From contig NZ_VKDC01000038.1 in the NCBI RefSeq assembly GCF_007097395.1, positions 1-63,451 of the forward strand: 63,451 nucleotides of DNA, read 5' to 3'. The translations under genes and the position numbers were made by a program. Positions 44,121-53,910 of this stretch are shown here, in pieces. The notes beneath the pieces are model-generated. The model saw only the letters and a program-made list of their open reading frames with translations. It did no database searches and was not told where the DNA came from. The number at the start of each line of letters is the position of its first letter. Positions within the stretch are counted from its first letter, which is position 1. Source of the stretch: Fulvivirga sp. M361 (lineage in GTDB: Bacteria; Bacteroidota; Bacteroidia; Cytophagales; Cyclobacteriaceae).

Positions 44121-44201
44121 ATCATGAATTGCACATGATAGATTAGATAATGACAAGGCACAAACGTGTCAGGATTTATCTAAGAACCAAAATTTCTATC
44201 T

Positions 44202-44567
44202 ATGTACGATCAAAAAGTTAACACCACCTTCGATCAGGCTGATGAGCTCTTCCGGATTGCCCAGGAGGAATTGTGTAAACCTGAAGAAGATGTTGTGCCT
44301 TACATGGTATGTCGTAATGCCTTTAAATCAGTCAACAAGTATTTGACTGCATTTCTATTAAAACATGGTATGGATATCCATGCTTCTATGTCATTAGAAG
44401 TTCTTTTAGACGCTTGCCGGCAGATCGATCCTGCTTTTAACGAGCTTAACCTGAACCTGCTCTACAGCACAGGTGAAAAGGAGGATGTATGGATGGACAT
44501 GGGTACGGTTAACGAGTACATAGCCTTGGCCAAACAAACCCGGCAAATGGTAGGCCAGGAAGAATAG
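44202..44567 (+). CDS. HEPN-domain-like protein
   Basis: This is a 121-residue all-helical protein with the shape of a HEPN domain: an N-terminal helix with YDQKVNTTFDQADELFRIAQ, then RNAFKSVNKYLTAFLLKHGMDIHAS and a C-terminal YIALAKQTRQ. HEPN proteins often bind or cut RNA, or pair with nucleotidyltransferases, but the RxxxxH nuclease motif is not evident and no MNT partner is adjacent. It lies 100 bases upstream of the PFOR gene on the same strand and may share its promoter. Function is unknown. Confidence 0.6.
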   Translation: MYDQKVNTTFDQADELFRIAQEELCKPEEDVVPYMVCRNAFKSVNKYLTAFLLKHGMDIHASMSLEVLLDACRQIDPAFNELNLNLLYSTGEKEDVWMDMGTVNEYIALAKQTRQMVGQEE

Positions 44568-44667
44568 ATCAAACCTTCCTGATGGCAATACCGGTAAATA
44601 GCCATTCATCTGCATAGATCAAAAAAACCAACAATAAACCCATTATCCCGGAACTAAAGAAACTGTT

Positions 44668-47600
44668 ATGGATCGTAAAAAGAATAATTTTAAATACCCA
44701 GGAACACGTGTTGCAATGGATGGAAATACCGCGGCCATTATGTGCGAGCGAGAATCATCTGATGCCGCCGGTGCGTACCCCATAACCCCTTCTACACAAA
44801 TGGGAGAGTATTGGGCAGAAGAAGCGGCTAAAGGACATCTGAATATTTCTGATAAACCCCTTATTTTTATAGAACCAGAAGGAGAACATGCCGCGGCTGC
44901 AGTAACAGCCGGCCTCTCTATGACAGGCCAGCGCGCGGCCAACTTCTCATCCGGGCAGGGAATTGCCTATATGCATGAATCCCTTTATGCTGCGGTAGGA
45001 AAAAGGCTTACCTACGTATTGAACATAGGTGCCAGGGCAATGACCAAATCTACTCTGAACGTACACGCCGGGCATGATGACTATCACTCTATCGATGACA
45101 CCGGTTTTTTTCAACTGTTTGCTAAGAATGCTCAATCGGTAGCTGATTTAAATGTTATTTCGCACAGAATTGCTGAACTGGCATTAACTCCCGGTGTAAT
45201 CGCCCAGGACGGGTTTTTGACCACGCACCTGATCGAATCCTTACTTATTCCTGAGCGTGAATTGATCAAAGAGTACCTGGGTAGGCCGGATGACATCATT
45301 GAAACACCTACTGCTGCTCAAAAAATTATTTATGGTGATACGCGTCGTCGTATTCCGGAGCTCTGGGATGTAGACAACCCACTAATGGCGGGAATTGTCC
45401 AGAACCAGGACTCGTATATGCAAAGTGTGGCGGCACAACGGCCTTTCTTTTTCGACCATATCAAAGAATTGACTGACCTTGCCTTTGATGAGTACTATAA
45501 ACTGACCGGGCGCCTATATGAGCGTGTGATGTCCTACCGTGCTCAGGATGCAGACTACCTGATCCTCGGACAAGGAAGTGTAGTACCCAGTGCAGAAGCA
45601 GTGGTAGACTACCTGAGAGAAAAAAGAAACGTTAAAGTTGGTGTTGTCAATCTGGTTATGTTCAGGCCTTTCCCCGCAGATCTTATCGCCAGGTTGTTAA
45701 AAGGTAAAAAGGGAGTAGTGATCCTGGAAAGGTTAGACCAGCCTTTGGCAGCTGATCCACCCATTGCCAGAGAAATCCGCGCAGTTTTAACGAAGTGTAT
45801 TGAAAATGGGGCTAACAAAAAGGAGAAGCCTTATCCCGACCTAATAAATTATGGCCCCTCAGACATGCCTGCATTCTATTCCGGCTCTTTTGGAATGGGA
45901 AGCCGTGACTTGCAGGCAGAAGGTATTATTGGCGCGGTTGAAAATATGTTGCCCGGTGGAAAGCATAAGAAACAGTTCTACTTATCCATTGACTTTATCC
46001 GGGAGCAGGCCTTTACTCCAAAACAAAAGGCCTACCAGGAAACAATTCAGGATGCCTACCCACATGTAAAAGACCTTGCTATACGTGGGTCAGAAAACCC
46101 CAATCTGATGCCCAAAGAGGCCATAACGGTTCGCTTTCACTCCATTGGCGGCTGGGGTGCCATCACCACAGGTAAAAACCTGGCGATGACACTTTTTGAC
46201 CTGTTGGGATACGATATCAAAGCAAACCCTAAGTATGGTTCAGAGAAAAAAGGGCAGCCGACCACCTACTATCTTGCGGCTGCCCCTGAACCTATTCGTG
46301 TTAACTGTGAGTATTTCTTTGTAGATGTAGTGCTATCACCAGACCCTAATGTGTTTAAGCATACCAATGCGTTGGCCGGATTGAAAGAAGGCGGATGCTT
46401 CATCATCCAAAGCGACAAAACAAAACCGGAGGATGTATGGGCTGAGATCCCGAAACACTACCAAAAACTGATTATTGATAAGGACATTCATATTTTTTAT
46501 ATCGATGGTTTTAAAATAGCACGGGAAGAAGCTACTGACCCCGAGTTACAATTGAGGATGCAGGGAATAGCATTTCAGGGAGCATTTTTTGCTGCTTCTC
46601 CGCTTATGAAAAGTGCAGGCCTTTCAGAGGTGGCATTACTTAAAGCCATTGAAGATCAATTGCAGAGCAAATTCGGAGCAAAAGGCCAGCGTGTAGTCGA
46701 TGACAATATGAGGGTGGTAAAACGTGGCTTTGATGAGGTACATGAAATTACCAACAAAGTGGTGACGACTGAGAAATCAGAAAAGACCAATGGACAACCA
46801 CCGCTGCCCATCCCCACGATGATAAAAAGCATTCCCAAAAGTGAATCTAACCTTAGTGATATTCATCGGTTTTGGGAGCAGACAGGTAATTTCTATCTGA
46901 GAGGTATGGGTAACGATAACCTGACCGACCCGTTTATCGGACTGAGTGTCATGCCTGCTGCTACTTCACTTTTCAGAGACATGACAGGTATTCGTTTTGA
47001 ACATCCGGAGTGGATACCCAATAACTGTACAGCATGTGGTAACTGTTATACAGTTTGTCCCGATACTGCCATCCCGGGATTAGTAAGTGAGTTGTCAGAT
47101 GTGTTGGATACCGTGGTGAAACGGGTGAAGAAAAATCATGGTAAGGTAGAACATCTCCCGAAGGCGGTAAGACACATGGAAGGCAAGGTCAGGGCTTTGT
47201 TCCAGGAGCCTAAAAATGGGGCCACAGTAAATAATTTCATTCAGGACGCTATTGACCAGACCATTGAAGAAAGTAAAGAAGGTGAGGAGTTTTCGAAAGA
47301 ACTCGAATGGTTTCGAGAAGAATTGGGAGATTTTCAGTTTGCCCTGACACGTCCTTACTATGATCTGCATGAAAAAGAACAACCTAATAGTGGGGGATTG
47401 TTTAGCATTACCATTAATCCTAACACCTGTAAAGGATGTATGGAATGTATAGAGGTCTGTGATGATGATGCCCTTAGACCCATTATCCAAACAGAAGGCT
47501 CCATCGCTCAACTTAGAAAAGAGTGGGATTTCTGGACCGATCTACCCAGTACACCCCAAAAATATAATCGTATTGATGACCTGGAAGAAAAGATCGGACC

Positions 47601-49581
47601 CCTGGAAACGATTTTATTGAACAAAGATGCCTACCTCAATTTTGCTAGTGGTGATGGCGCTTGCTTAGGGTGTTCGGAAAAGTCAGTGGTCCATCTGTTT
47701 GTAGCCACGGTGGAAGCACTGATACAACCACGGATAAAAAAACATATAGCCTACCTGGATGAGCTTACTGAAAAACTTGAAAAACATATTCAGCTCAGAC
47801 TTATGAATACTGTCAACGTAGGTGATGCAGATATGATGTCAAAGATCATTGCAGAGACAAAAGACAGTGATCTAACCATGTCGGGTATTGCCGGTAGACT
47901 AGAAACAGAAAAAGGCAGTGAGCCCATAGACCAGGAATGGTTGCAGGAGGTAACACAGTTACTCGCCAAACTGAAGCAGTTGAAATGGAAATATACCGAT
48001 GGCGCTACAGGAAAAGGTCGTTCGTCCATGGGGATGACCAATGCTACCGGGTGTACTTCCGTATGGGGTAGTACCTGGCCGTTCAATCCATATCCTTTCC
48101 CCTGGGCTAACCACTTGTTTCAGGATTCTACTTCTATGGCCATGGGCATTTTCGAAGGACATATGGCGAAAATGGCCGAAGGGTTTAAAACCATAAGGAA
48201 AACAGAACTCGAATTAAGCGGATCTTACAATCCGGCTGAGCATGATGATTTCTTTACATATTTCAACTGGGAGCAGTTCAGTGATGAAGAATGGTTACTC
48301 TGCCCTCCGGTAGTTGCTTTGGGAGGTGATGGGGCCATGTACGATATAGGATTCCAAAATCTGTCGCGTATGATGGCTTCCGGTAAACCCATCAAGGCAA
48401 TAGTGGTGGATACCCAGGTTTATTCCAATACCGGTGGACAGGCCTGTACCTCCGGGTTCGTGGGGCAGGTCTCAGATATGGCTCAGTATGGCAAGGTGTG
48501 GAAGGGTAAATCCGAGCCACGTAAAGAGATCGGTTTAATAGCTATGGCGCATCGGAATACCTATGTACTGCAAGGTACTTTGGCTAATACCAGTCAGATG
48601 ATCGAAGGGTTTATAGACGGGTTGATGGCCAAACGTCCGGCACTGTTTAACCTTTACACCACCTGTCAACCGGAACATGGAGTAGCGGATGATCTTGGCG
48701 TCCATCAGGCAAAACTGGCGGTGGAGTCACGTGCTTATCCTGTTTTTAAATACGATCCGGACCAGGGTATAAAGGCGGAAGAGGCTTTCAATCTGGACGG
48801 TAATCCTGCTATGGATAAAACATGGCCTACTTATAAGTTAAAATATATTGAGAATGGTCGGGAAAAATCAATGGAAGTAGCCATGACTTTTGCTGACTTT
48901 GCTATTACAGAGGCACGATTCAGAAAGCATTTTCGTCAGGCCCCGCGGGACACCTGGAATGACAACATGGTGGTTTTGGAAGAATTTCTTGAAATGGACG
49001 CAGATGACCGTGAAGGGAAATTTCCATATATCTGGGCGGTAGATAAAAAACAACGTTTGAGCCGTGTATTGGTAGCTAAACCTATTGTGGAATCCTGCGA
49101 AGAACGACGTGATTTCTGGATCATGCTCCGTGCTTTGGCAGGGGTGGAAACAGAGCACGCCGAAGCAGTAGATATCGAGAGTAAGGTACGTGCGGAAGTG
49201 GTCGGAAAGATCACTCAGGGCTTGATGAAGCTGGCAGGTGATGAGGGTGGTCTGATGGACCTGGCTATGCCTGAATCCAATGGGCAAGGTACGCCTGAAG
49301 CTGCGGAAGCAGTGAAGAGCTCTAATGGTGATTATATGGCCCCATGGCTGGAAACAGAGGAATGTACGGCATGCGATGAATGTATCAAGATCAATCCGAA
49401 CGTATTTGAGTATAATGAGGACAAAAAAGCCTTCATTAAAAATGCTGACGCAGGAACCTACCAGGAACTGGTAAAGGCGGCAGAAAAGTGTACGGCAAGA
49501 GTGATACATCCCGGCTTACCGGCAGATCGAACAATGAAAGATGCTGATAAATGGATAAAAAGGGGTGAAAAATACAACTAA
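44668..49581 (+). CDS. nifJ: Pyruvate:ferredoxin oxidoreductase, oversized, with C-terminal ferredoxin-like module
   Basis: This 1637-residue single-chain PFOR is far longer than the usual 1170-1230. Domain order: alpha-like (VAMDGNTAAIMCERESSDAAGAYP), gamma-like (FHSIGGWGAITTGKN near 484), two clusters (CTACGNCYTVCP near 788, CKGCMECIEVC near 919), TPP domain (CLGCSE near 998, GGDGAMYDIG near 1219, NTGGQACTSG near 1254). A 300-residue tail ends in CTACDEC plus a late Cys (near 1570 and 1610), a 4Fe-4S ferredoxin-like pattern. It oxidises pyruvate plus CoA to acetyl-CoA and CO2. It is followed directly by rnfC, four bases on. Confidence 0.95.
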   Translation: MDRKKNNFKYPGTRVAMDGNTAAIMCERESSDAAGAYPITPSTQMGEYWAEEAAKGHLNISDKPLIFIEPEGEHAAAAVTAGLSMTGQRAANFSSGQGIAYMHESLYAAVGKRLTYVLNIGARAMTKSTLNVHAGHDDYHSIDDTGFFQLFAKNAQSVADLNVISHRIAELALTPGVIAQDGFLTTHLIESLLIPERELIKEYLGRPDDIIETPTAAQKIIYGDTRRRIPELWDVDNPLMAGIVQNQDSYMQSVAAQRPFFFDHIKELTDLAFDEYYKLTGRLYERVMSYRAQDADYLILGQGSVVPSAEAVVDYLREKRNVKVGVVNLVMFRPFPADLIARLLKGKKGVVILERLDQPLAADPPIAREIRAVLTKCIENGANKKEKPYPDLINYGPSDMPAFYSGSFGMGSRDLQAEGIIGAVENMLPGGKHKKQFYLSIDFIREQAFTPKQKAYQETIQDAYPHVKDLAIRGSENPNLMPKEAITVRFHSIGGWGAITTGKNLAMTLFDLLGYDIKANPKYGSEKKGQPTTYYLAAAPEPIRVNCEYFFVDVVLSPDPNVFKHTNALAGLKEGGCFIIQSDKTKPEDVWAEIPKHYQKLIIDKDIHIFYIDGFKIAREEATDPELQLRMQGIAFQGAFFAASPLMKSAGLSEVALLKAIEDQLQSKFGAKGQRVVDDNMRVVKRGFDEVHEITNKVVTTEKSEKTNGQPPLPIPTMIKSIPKSESNLSDIHRFWEQTGNFYLRGMGNDNLTDPFIGLSVMPAATSLFRDMTGIRFEHPEWIPNNCTACGNCYTVCPDTAIPGLVSELSDVLDTVVKRVKKNHGKVEHLPKAVRHMEGKVRALFQEPKNGATVNNFIQDAIDQTIEESKEGEEFSKELEWFREELGDFQFALTRPYYDLHEKEQPNSGGLFSITINPNTCKGCMECIEVCDDDALRPIIQTEGSIAQLRKEWDFWTDLPSTPQKYNRIDDLEEKIGPLETILLNKDAYLNFASGDGACLGCSEKSVVHLFVATVEALIQPRIKKHIAYLDELTEKLEKHIQLRLMNTVNVGDADMMSKIIAETKDSDLTMSGIAGRLETEKGSEPIDQEWLQEVTQLLAKLKQLKWKYTDGATGKGRSSMGMTNATGCTSVWGSTWPFNPYPFPWANHLFQDSTSMAMGIFEGHMAKMAEGFKTIRKTELELSGSYNPAEHDDFFTYFNWEQFSDEEWLLCPPVVALGGDGAMYDIGFQNLSRMMASGKPIKAIVVDTQVYSNTGGQACTSGFVGQVSDMAQYGKVWKGKSEPRKEIGLIAMAHRNTYVLQGTLANTSQMIEGFIDGLMAKRPALFNLYTTCQPEHGVADDLGVHQAKLAVESRAYPVFKYDPDQGIKAEEAFNLDGNPAMDKTWPTYKLKYIENGREKSMEVAMTFADFAITEARFRKHFRQAPRDTWNDNMVVLEEFLEMDADDREGKFPYIWAVDKKQRLSRVLVAKPIVESCEERRDFWIMLRALAGVETEHAEAVDIESKVRAEVVGKITQGLMKLAGDEGGLMDLAMPESNGQGTPEAAEAVKSSNGDYMAPWLETEECTACDECIKINPNVFEYNEDKKAFIKNADAGTYQELVKAAEKCTARVIHPGLPADRTMKDADKWIKRGEKYN

Positions 49582-49584
49582 TAC

Positions 49585-50940
49585 ATGTTGAGTTTTCACA
49601 AAAATACATTCAGACATGGTGTGCACCCCCCGGAGTACAAAGATGAAACCAGGGGTTTGCCTATCCGTCAATTTCCCTTTGCTCCTGTTATAATTCTCCC
49701 TACCGTTCAGCATATCGGTGCTCCTTCGGAAATTGTTGTTCGTGAAGGGCAGGAGGTGCTTCGCGGACAACTGCTGGCCAAATCCGGCGGATATGTATCT
49801 GTGCCGGTGCATGCACCTGTTTCCGGGACTATTCGAAAAATTACCAATGTACCCACCATTACAGGTAAAATGGTGCCTGGTATTTACCTGGAAGCATTTC
49901 CCGCCTCTGGCCAGGAAGTGATGGAAGGTACTCCTATTGAAATAGAAACAGCTACCGGAGAGGAGATATTGCAAGGTATTCAGGCCGCAGGAATTGTAGG
50001 GCTGGGTGGCGCTGCATTTCCTACACACGTAAAATTAAAGATCCCAGAGGACAAATGCTGTGAGGTTCTCATCATTAACGGTATTGAATGTGAACCTTTT
50101 TTAACCACTGACCATAGGGTGATGCTGGAGCAGGCAGATGATATTTTTATGGGCATTCGTTATTTGCTTAAAGCTACCGGTGCAAAACGGGTGATCATTG
50201 GTATAGAAGCAAACAAACAAGATGCGGCCAAACACTTGAAAGGGCAGGCTCCTAATGATCTCCCGGTTACGATAAAGGTAGTTCCTGTGAAATATCCCCA
50301 GGGTTCAGAGAAAATGCTGATTACGTCGTTACTGGGGTATGAGGTCCCATCCGGGGGACTACCCATAGAAGTAGACTCAGTAGTGGTGAATGTAGCTACT
50401 ACTGCCGAAATCGGTCGGTTATTACCACATGGGCGTGGTATTCAGGAACGTGTGGTGACCATTACGGGACCTGGAGTGAAAAAGAAAGGTAATTATTTAA
50501 TACCTGTTGGTACACCACTTCGCTATGTATTGGAACAAGTGGGAGTAGATAAGCACATTAGTGAGGTCTATATGGGTGGGCCTATGATGGGTGTGGCTGT
50601 TTCAAACCTGGATATATCTATAGTGAAAGGTACCTCCGGTATTTTGGTCTTTGGAGAAAAAGACGTCAAAAAAACATCTAAAGTATATCCATGCATTAAA
50701 TGTGGCGCCTGTGTAGATGCTTGTCCCATCTCACTTAACCCCTCCCGATTGGGTATTCTGGCAAAATTTGAAGCCTACGATCAAATGGTCGAAGATTATC
50801 ATTTGCTGGATTGCTTCGAATGTGGATCATGCTCTTATGTCTGTCCTTCCCATATCCCACTGGTGCAATATTTCAGGTTGTCAAAATCGATTGTAAGAAA
50901 ACGTCAAGCTATAAAACAGGCCGCTGCAAATGTTAACTAG
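49585..50940 (+). CDS. rnfC: Rnf electron transport complex subunit C
   Basis: This is a 451-residue peripheral subunit with an RnfC N-terminal barrel, an NADH/FMN-binding domain (GIVGLGGAAFPTHVKL, GIECEPFLTTDHR, SLBB-like MGGPMMG) and two 4Fe-4S clusters (CIKCGACVDACP near 370, CFECGSCSYVCP near 410). In Rnf it exchanges electrons with NAD(H). Unlike proteobacterial RnfC, there is no long repetitive C-terminal tail. It overlaps rnfD by 11 bases. Confidence 0.96.
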   Translation: MLSFHKNTFRHGVHPPEYKDETRGLPIRQFPFAPVIILPTVQHIGAPSEIVVREGQEVLRGQLLAKSGGYVSVPVHAPVSGTIRKITNVPTITGKMVPGIYLEAFPASGQEVMEGTPIEIETATGEEILQGIQAAGIVGLGGAAFPTHVKLKIPEDKCCEVLIINGIECEPFLTTDHRVMLEQADDIFMGIRYLLKATGAKRVIIGIEANKQDAAKHLKGQAPNDLPVTIKVVPVKYPQGSEKMLITSLLGYEVPSGGLPIEVDSVVVNVATTAEIGRLLPHGRGIQERVVTITGPGVKKKGNYLIPVGTPLRYVLEQVGVDKHISEVYMGGPMMGVAVSNLDISIVKGTSGILVFGEKDVKKTSKVYPCIKCGACVDACPISLNPSRLGILAKFEAYDQMVEDYHLLDCFECGSCSYVCPSHIPLVQYFRLSKSIVRKRQAIKQAAANVN

Positions 50941-51943
50941 AACCTTAAATATCAGCACATCGCCACATATCGCTAAGGGTATTAGCACCGATGTGATCAT
51001 GCAAAATGTGGTTTGGGCATTGGTTCCTGCAACACTCTTTGCCGCCTATTCTTTTGGCATAAGCGCGGTATTGGTAATATCGGTTTCTGTTATTTCTTGT
51101 GTGCTCACTGAACATTTTTTATGTAAATTTTCCAAAAAAGGAAGCACCATATCCGATTGGTCTGCGGTGATCACAGGTCTGTTGCTGGGGCTTACATTAC
51201 CACCTATTTTTCCATTATGGATGACCTTTTGCGGAGGTGTGATAGCCATTGCATTGGGTAAATTCGTTTTTGGAGGACTGGGATATAATGTATTTAACCC
51301 TGCTTTAGTAGGCCGGGCTGTACTGCAAGCCGCATTTCCGGTAGCTATTACCACATGGTATCCGGCTTTTTTAGAAAACCGTTTTACCAGTGTGGCCACT
51401 TCCCTGACCGCCTTGCCCTTTATGCAACCAACCTTTGACGGTACCTCCGGAGCAACTCCATTGTCTGCCTTTAAGTTTGATCATATCACTGCCAATACCT
51501 CAGACCTGGCGCTTGGGCTCGTCAGCGGCTCCACAGGGGAGACTTGTGCAGCGCTTATTTTCCTGGGCGGACTTTATTTGATAGCCCGTAATATGATGAA
51601 CTGGCGTATACCGGTGGCTATTTTAGGAAGTGTTTTTGTGTTCAGTGGTGTATTGTATCTTTTTGATAGTCAGGTTTACCCATCTCCGGTATTTATGATT
51701 TTTTCTGGAGGGCTAATGCTTGGCGCTATGTTTATGGCCACCGATATGGTAGGCTCACCTATAACCTCTTTGGGAGTAGTGATCTATGGTGTTTTTATAG
51801 GTGTACTGGTAGTGGTCATACGAATATGGGGAGGATTACCCGAAGGAGTGATGTACGCTATTTTATTGGGAAATGCTCTCTCACCACAAATTGATAAAAT
51901 GATCAAGCCCAGGGTGTATGGAACCGCTAACCATAAGAAATGA
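50930..51943 (+). CDS. rnfD: Rnf electron transport complex subunit D
   Basis: This 337-residue membrane subunit has about ten helices. The FMN attachment sequence DGTSGATPL near residue 171-179 contains the threonine that is covalently flavinylated in RnfD/NqrB proteins. It belongs to the ion-pumping core. The start codon lies inside the end of rnfC. The flavin transferase ApbE needed to attach FMN is not encoded in this window. Confidence 0.96.
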   Translation: MLTRTLNISTSPHIAKGISTDVIMQNVVWALVPATLFAAYSFGISAVLVISVSVISCVLTEHFLCKFSKKGSTISDWSAVITGLLLGLTLPPIFPLWMTFCGGVIAIALGKFVFGGLGYNVFNPALVGRAVLQAAFPVAITTWYPAFLENRFTSVATSLTALPFMQPTFDGTSGATPLSAFKFDHITANTSDLALGLVSGSTGETCAALIFLGGLYLIARNMMNWRIPVAILGSVFVFSGVLYLFDSQVYPSPVFMIFSGGLMLGAMFMATDMVGSPITSLGVVIYGVFIGVLVVVIRIWGGLPEGVMYAILLGNALSPQIDKMIKPRVYGTANHKK

Positions 51944-51944
51944 T

Positions 51945-52631
51945 ATGAACGAAACTAAAACAGCGCCTGAGAATACGCCTACCAGTAGCATGAAAATGCT
52001 TCGTGCCATGATGGGGATTGGAATACTTTGCGCCCTGTTGATCGTATTGACTTTTGAAGGCACCCTTCCAAGGATAAAAAGACTGAAGGCTGCTGCATTG
52101 GAAGAAGCTATCTTCAAAGTACTTCCGGGAACGGCAAAAACCGTCGCTTTCAAACTTGATCAAAACAACACATTTGTCAGGGCAAGTAGTGAAGATAAAG
52201 ACGGGCAGATAGTCTATGCCGGCTATAGTGAAAGTGGAGAGCTGGTAGGAGTTGCTATAGAGGCCAGCGGTCAGGGGTATGCAGATGTAATACGTATTCT
52301 TTACGGGTATGACCCTAAATCGCAGAAAGTCGTTGGGTTTTACGTGTTGGAGAGCAAGGAAACTCCCGGGTTAGGCGATAAAATCGAAAAAGACCCTGAC
52401 TTCCTGGCCAACTTTGATGCCCTGGATATCTCTTTGGAAGATGACGGCAGCGCTGTTAAAAACACGGTGGTTCCTGTGAAACAAGGAGCAAAGGAAAATC
52501 CATGGGAAGTAGATGGTATTACAGGCGCTACCATTTCCTCTCGTGCAATTGGTAATATCCTGGGTATTAGTACAGCATTTTGGGCGCCTTTGATCCATAA
52601 AAACCAGGAAGCATTTATAGCGCAAAATTGA
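51945..52631 (+). CDS. rnfG: Rnf electron transport complex subunit G
   Basis: This is a 228-residue single-anchor protein with one N-terminal membrane helix (MMGIGILCALLIVLTF) and an FMN-binding domain. The flavinylation motif DGITGATISS lies near 190-199, with the Thr that carries FMN via a phosphoester bond. I prefer the Met at 51945 (MNETKTAP), one base after the rnfD stop; the frame reaches nine codons further upstream, overlapping rnfD. It probably receives electrons from RnfD. Confidence 0.95.
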   Translation: MNETKTAPENTPTSSMKMLRAMMGIGILCALLIVLTFEGTLPRIKRLKAAALEEAIFKVLPGTAKTVAFKLDQNNTFVRASSEDKDGQIVYAGYSESGELVGVAIEASGQGYADVIRILYGYDPKSQKVVGFYVLESKETPGLGDKIEKDPDFLANFDALDISLEDDGSAVKNTVVPVKQGAKENPWEVDGITGATISSRAIGNILGISTAFWAPLIHKNQEAFIAQN

Positions 52632-52650
52632 AGAATGAAAAAGTATCTAA

Positions 52651-53307
52651 ATGAGTAACCCGGTACAGCATAAGACCAACACAGGCTTTTTTTCATCCTT
52701 AAAAGCCAGTCCTTCCACAGACGAATTCATTAAAGGCTTGTGGCGTGATAACCCTGTATTTGTCCAGGTGTTAGGTATGTGCCCTGTATTAGCAGTGTCT
52801 AACACAGCTGAAAATGCCCTGGCTATGGGGCTGGCAACTGCCTTTGTGTTGTTAATGTCTAATGTATTGGTGTCCTCCTTACGGAATTTCATTCCCAAGC
52901 AGGTGCGCATAGCTTCATATATCCTGATCATTGCCACATTTGTCACCATAACGGATTATGCTATTCAGGCCATCAGTGTAGAACTGCATAAAAGTCTTGG
53001 CGCCTTTATCTCACTCATTGTAGTGAATTGTCTGATCCTGAGCAGAGCAGAGGCATTTGCTTCTAAAAATACTATTGGAAAGTCGGTACTCGATGCCCTG
53101 GGCATGGGAGCAGGGTTTGTTTTTGCCCTGTTTTGTCTGGGTGCGGTAAGAGAACTTTTGGGGAATGGAACGCTTTTCGGGTTTCCATTTTTACCAGGCG
53201 GTTTTCAGGCATGGATTGTCATGATATTGCCGGCAGGTGGCTTTTTTACATTAGCTCTCTGGTTACTGATTTTTAACATTGCTAAAGAAAGGAGGTCAAA
53301 AACATGA
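52651..53307 (+). CDS. rnfE: Rnf electron transport complex subunit E
   Basis: This 218-residue membrane protein of the RnfE/NqrD family has six helices. Typical segments are PVFVQVLGMCPVLAVSNTAENALAMG and VVNCLILSRAEAFASKN, each with one of the conserved cysteines that bind the buried 2Fe-2S cluster in the membrane core. It overlaps rnfA by 4 bases (ATGA). Confidence 0.96.
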   Translation: MSNPVQHKTNTGFFSSLKASPSTDEFIKGLWRDNPVFVQVLGMCPVLAVSNTAENALAMGLATAFVLLMSNVLVSSLRNFIPKQVRIASYILIIATFVTITDYAIQAISVELHKSLGAFISLIVVNCLILSRAEAFASKNTIGKSVLDALGMGAGFVFALFCLGAVRELLGNGTLFGFPFLPGGFQAWIVMILPAGGFFTLALWLLIFNIAKERRSKT

Positions 53308-53885
53308 ATACGGAATCACTTTGGCAGATCTTCATCAGTGCCAGCCTGGTCAATAATTTTGTTTTGGCTTACTTTCTGGGTATATGCCCTTTCCTGGGAG
53401 TGTCCGGAAAAATGGAAACGGCCACCAAAATGGGAGGTGCAGTTACATTTGTAATGCTTATCAGTTCGATGTGTGCCTATGGCATTCACGCATTGTTGGT
53501 GGCTATCAATGCTCCTTTTCTACAGCTGATCAGCTACATTGTTGTGATCGCTTCTACAGTGCAACTGGTAGAAATGTTCATTAAGAAAATGAGCCCCGCT
53601 TTATTCAGAGCGTTGGGTATATTTCTACCCTTGATCACCACGAACTGTGCCATCTTAGGTTTAGCGCTTTTTCAGACCAGTAAATCGTATGGTTTTGTCC
53701 AGAGTTTCGTATATGCTTTAGGAGCAGGTGCGGGATTTACACTTGCCCTGGTACTGATCGCGGGTTTACGTGAACAGCTGGAATTTGCCGAGGTTCCTAA
53801 TGTAGTAAAAGGTACTGCACTTACCTTATTGATTGCAGGGATTTTGTCTCTGACATTTATGGGGTTTTCAGGATTAGGGAGTTGA
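53304..53885 (+). CDS. rnfA: Rnf electron transport complex subunit A
   Basis: This is a 193-residue membrane protein of the RnfA/NqrE family, homologous to RnfE in inverted topology. It shows NNFVLAYFLGICPFLGVSGKMETATKMG and PLITTNCAILGLALF, with the two conserved Cys regions of the intramembrane cluster. With RnfE it forms the pseudosymmetric core through which electrons cross the membrane. The start overlaps the rnfE stop. Confidence 0.96.
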   Translation: MNTESLWQIFISASLVNNFVLAYFLGICPFLGVSGKMETATKMGGAVTFVMLISSMCAYGIHALLVAINAPFLQLISYIVVIASTVQLVEMFIKKMSPALFRALGIFLPLITTNCAILGLALFQTSKSYGFVQSFVYALGAGAGFTLALVLIAGLREQLEFAEVPNVVKGTALTLLIAGILSLTFMGFSGLGS

Positions 53886-53910
53886 TAAGAAAAAATAGAT
53901 TGAAAAAATT

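Larger units (their letters stand above)
43932..44201. other. Non-coding leader region of the PFOR/Rnf locus
   Basis: No gene is seen here. The region holds two inverted repeats with TTGAC half sites (44081-44094 and 44102-44120), listed separately, and is the likely control region for the genes that follow. Confidence 0.6.

Noticed and set aside
47095-47511. Minus-strand ORF of 138 codons inside the PFOR gene
   Set aside because: The PFOR frame carries conserved cluster motifs throughout; the opposite frame is a by-product of its codon usage.
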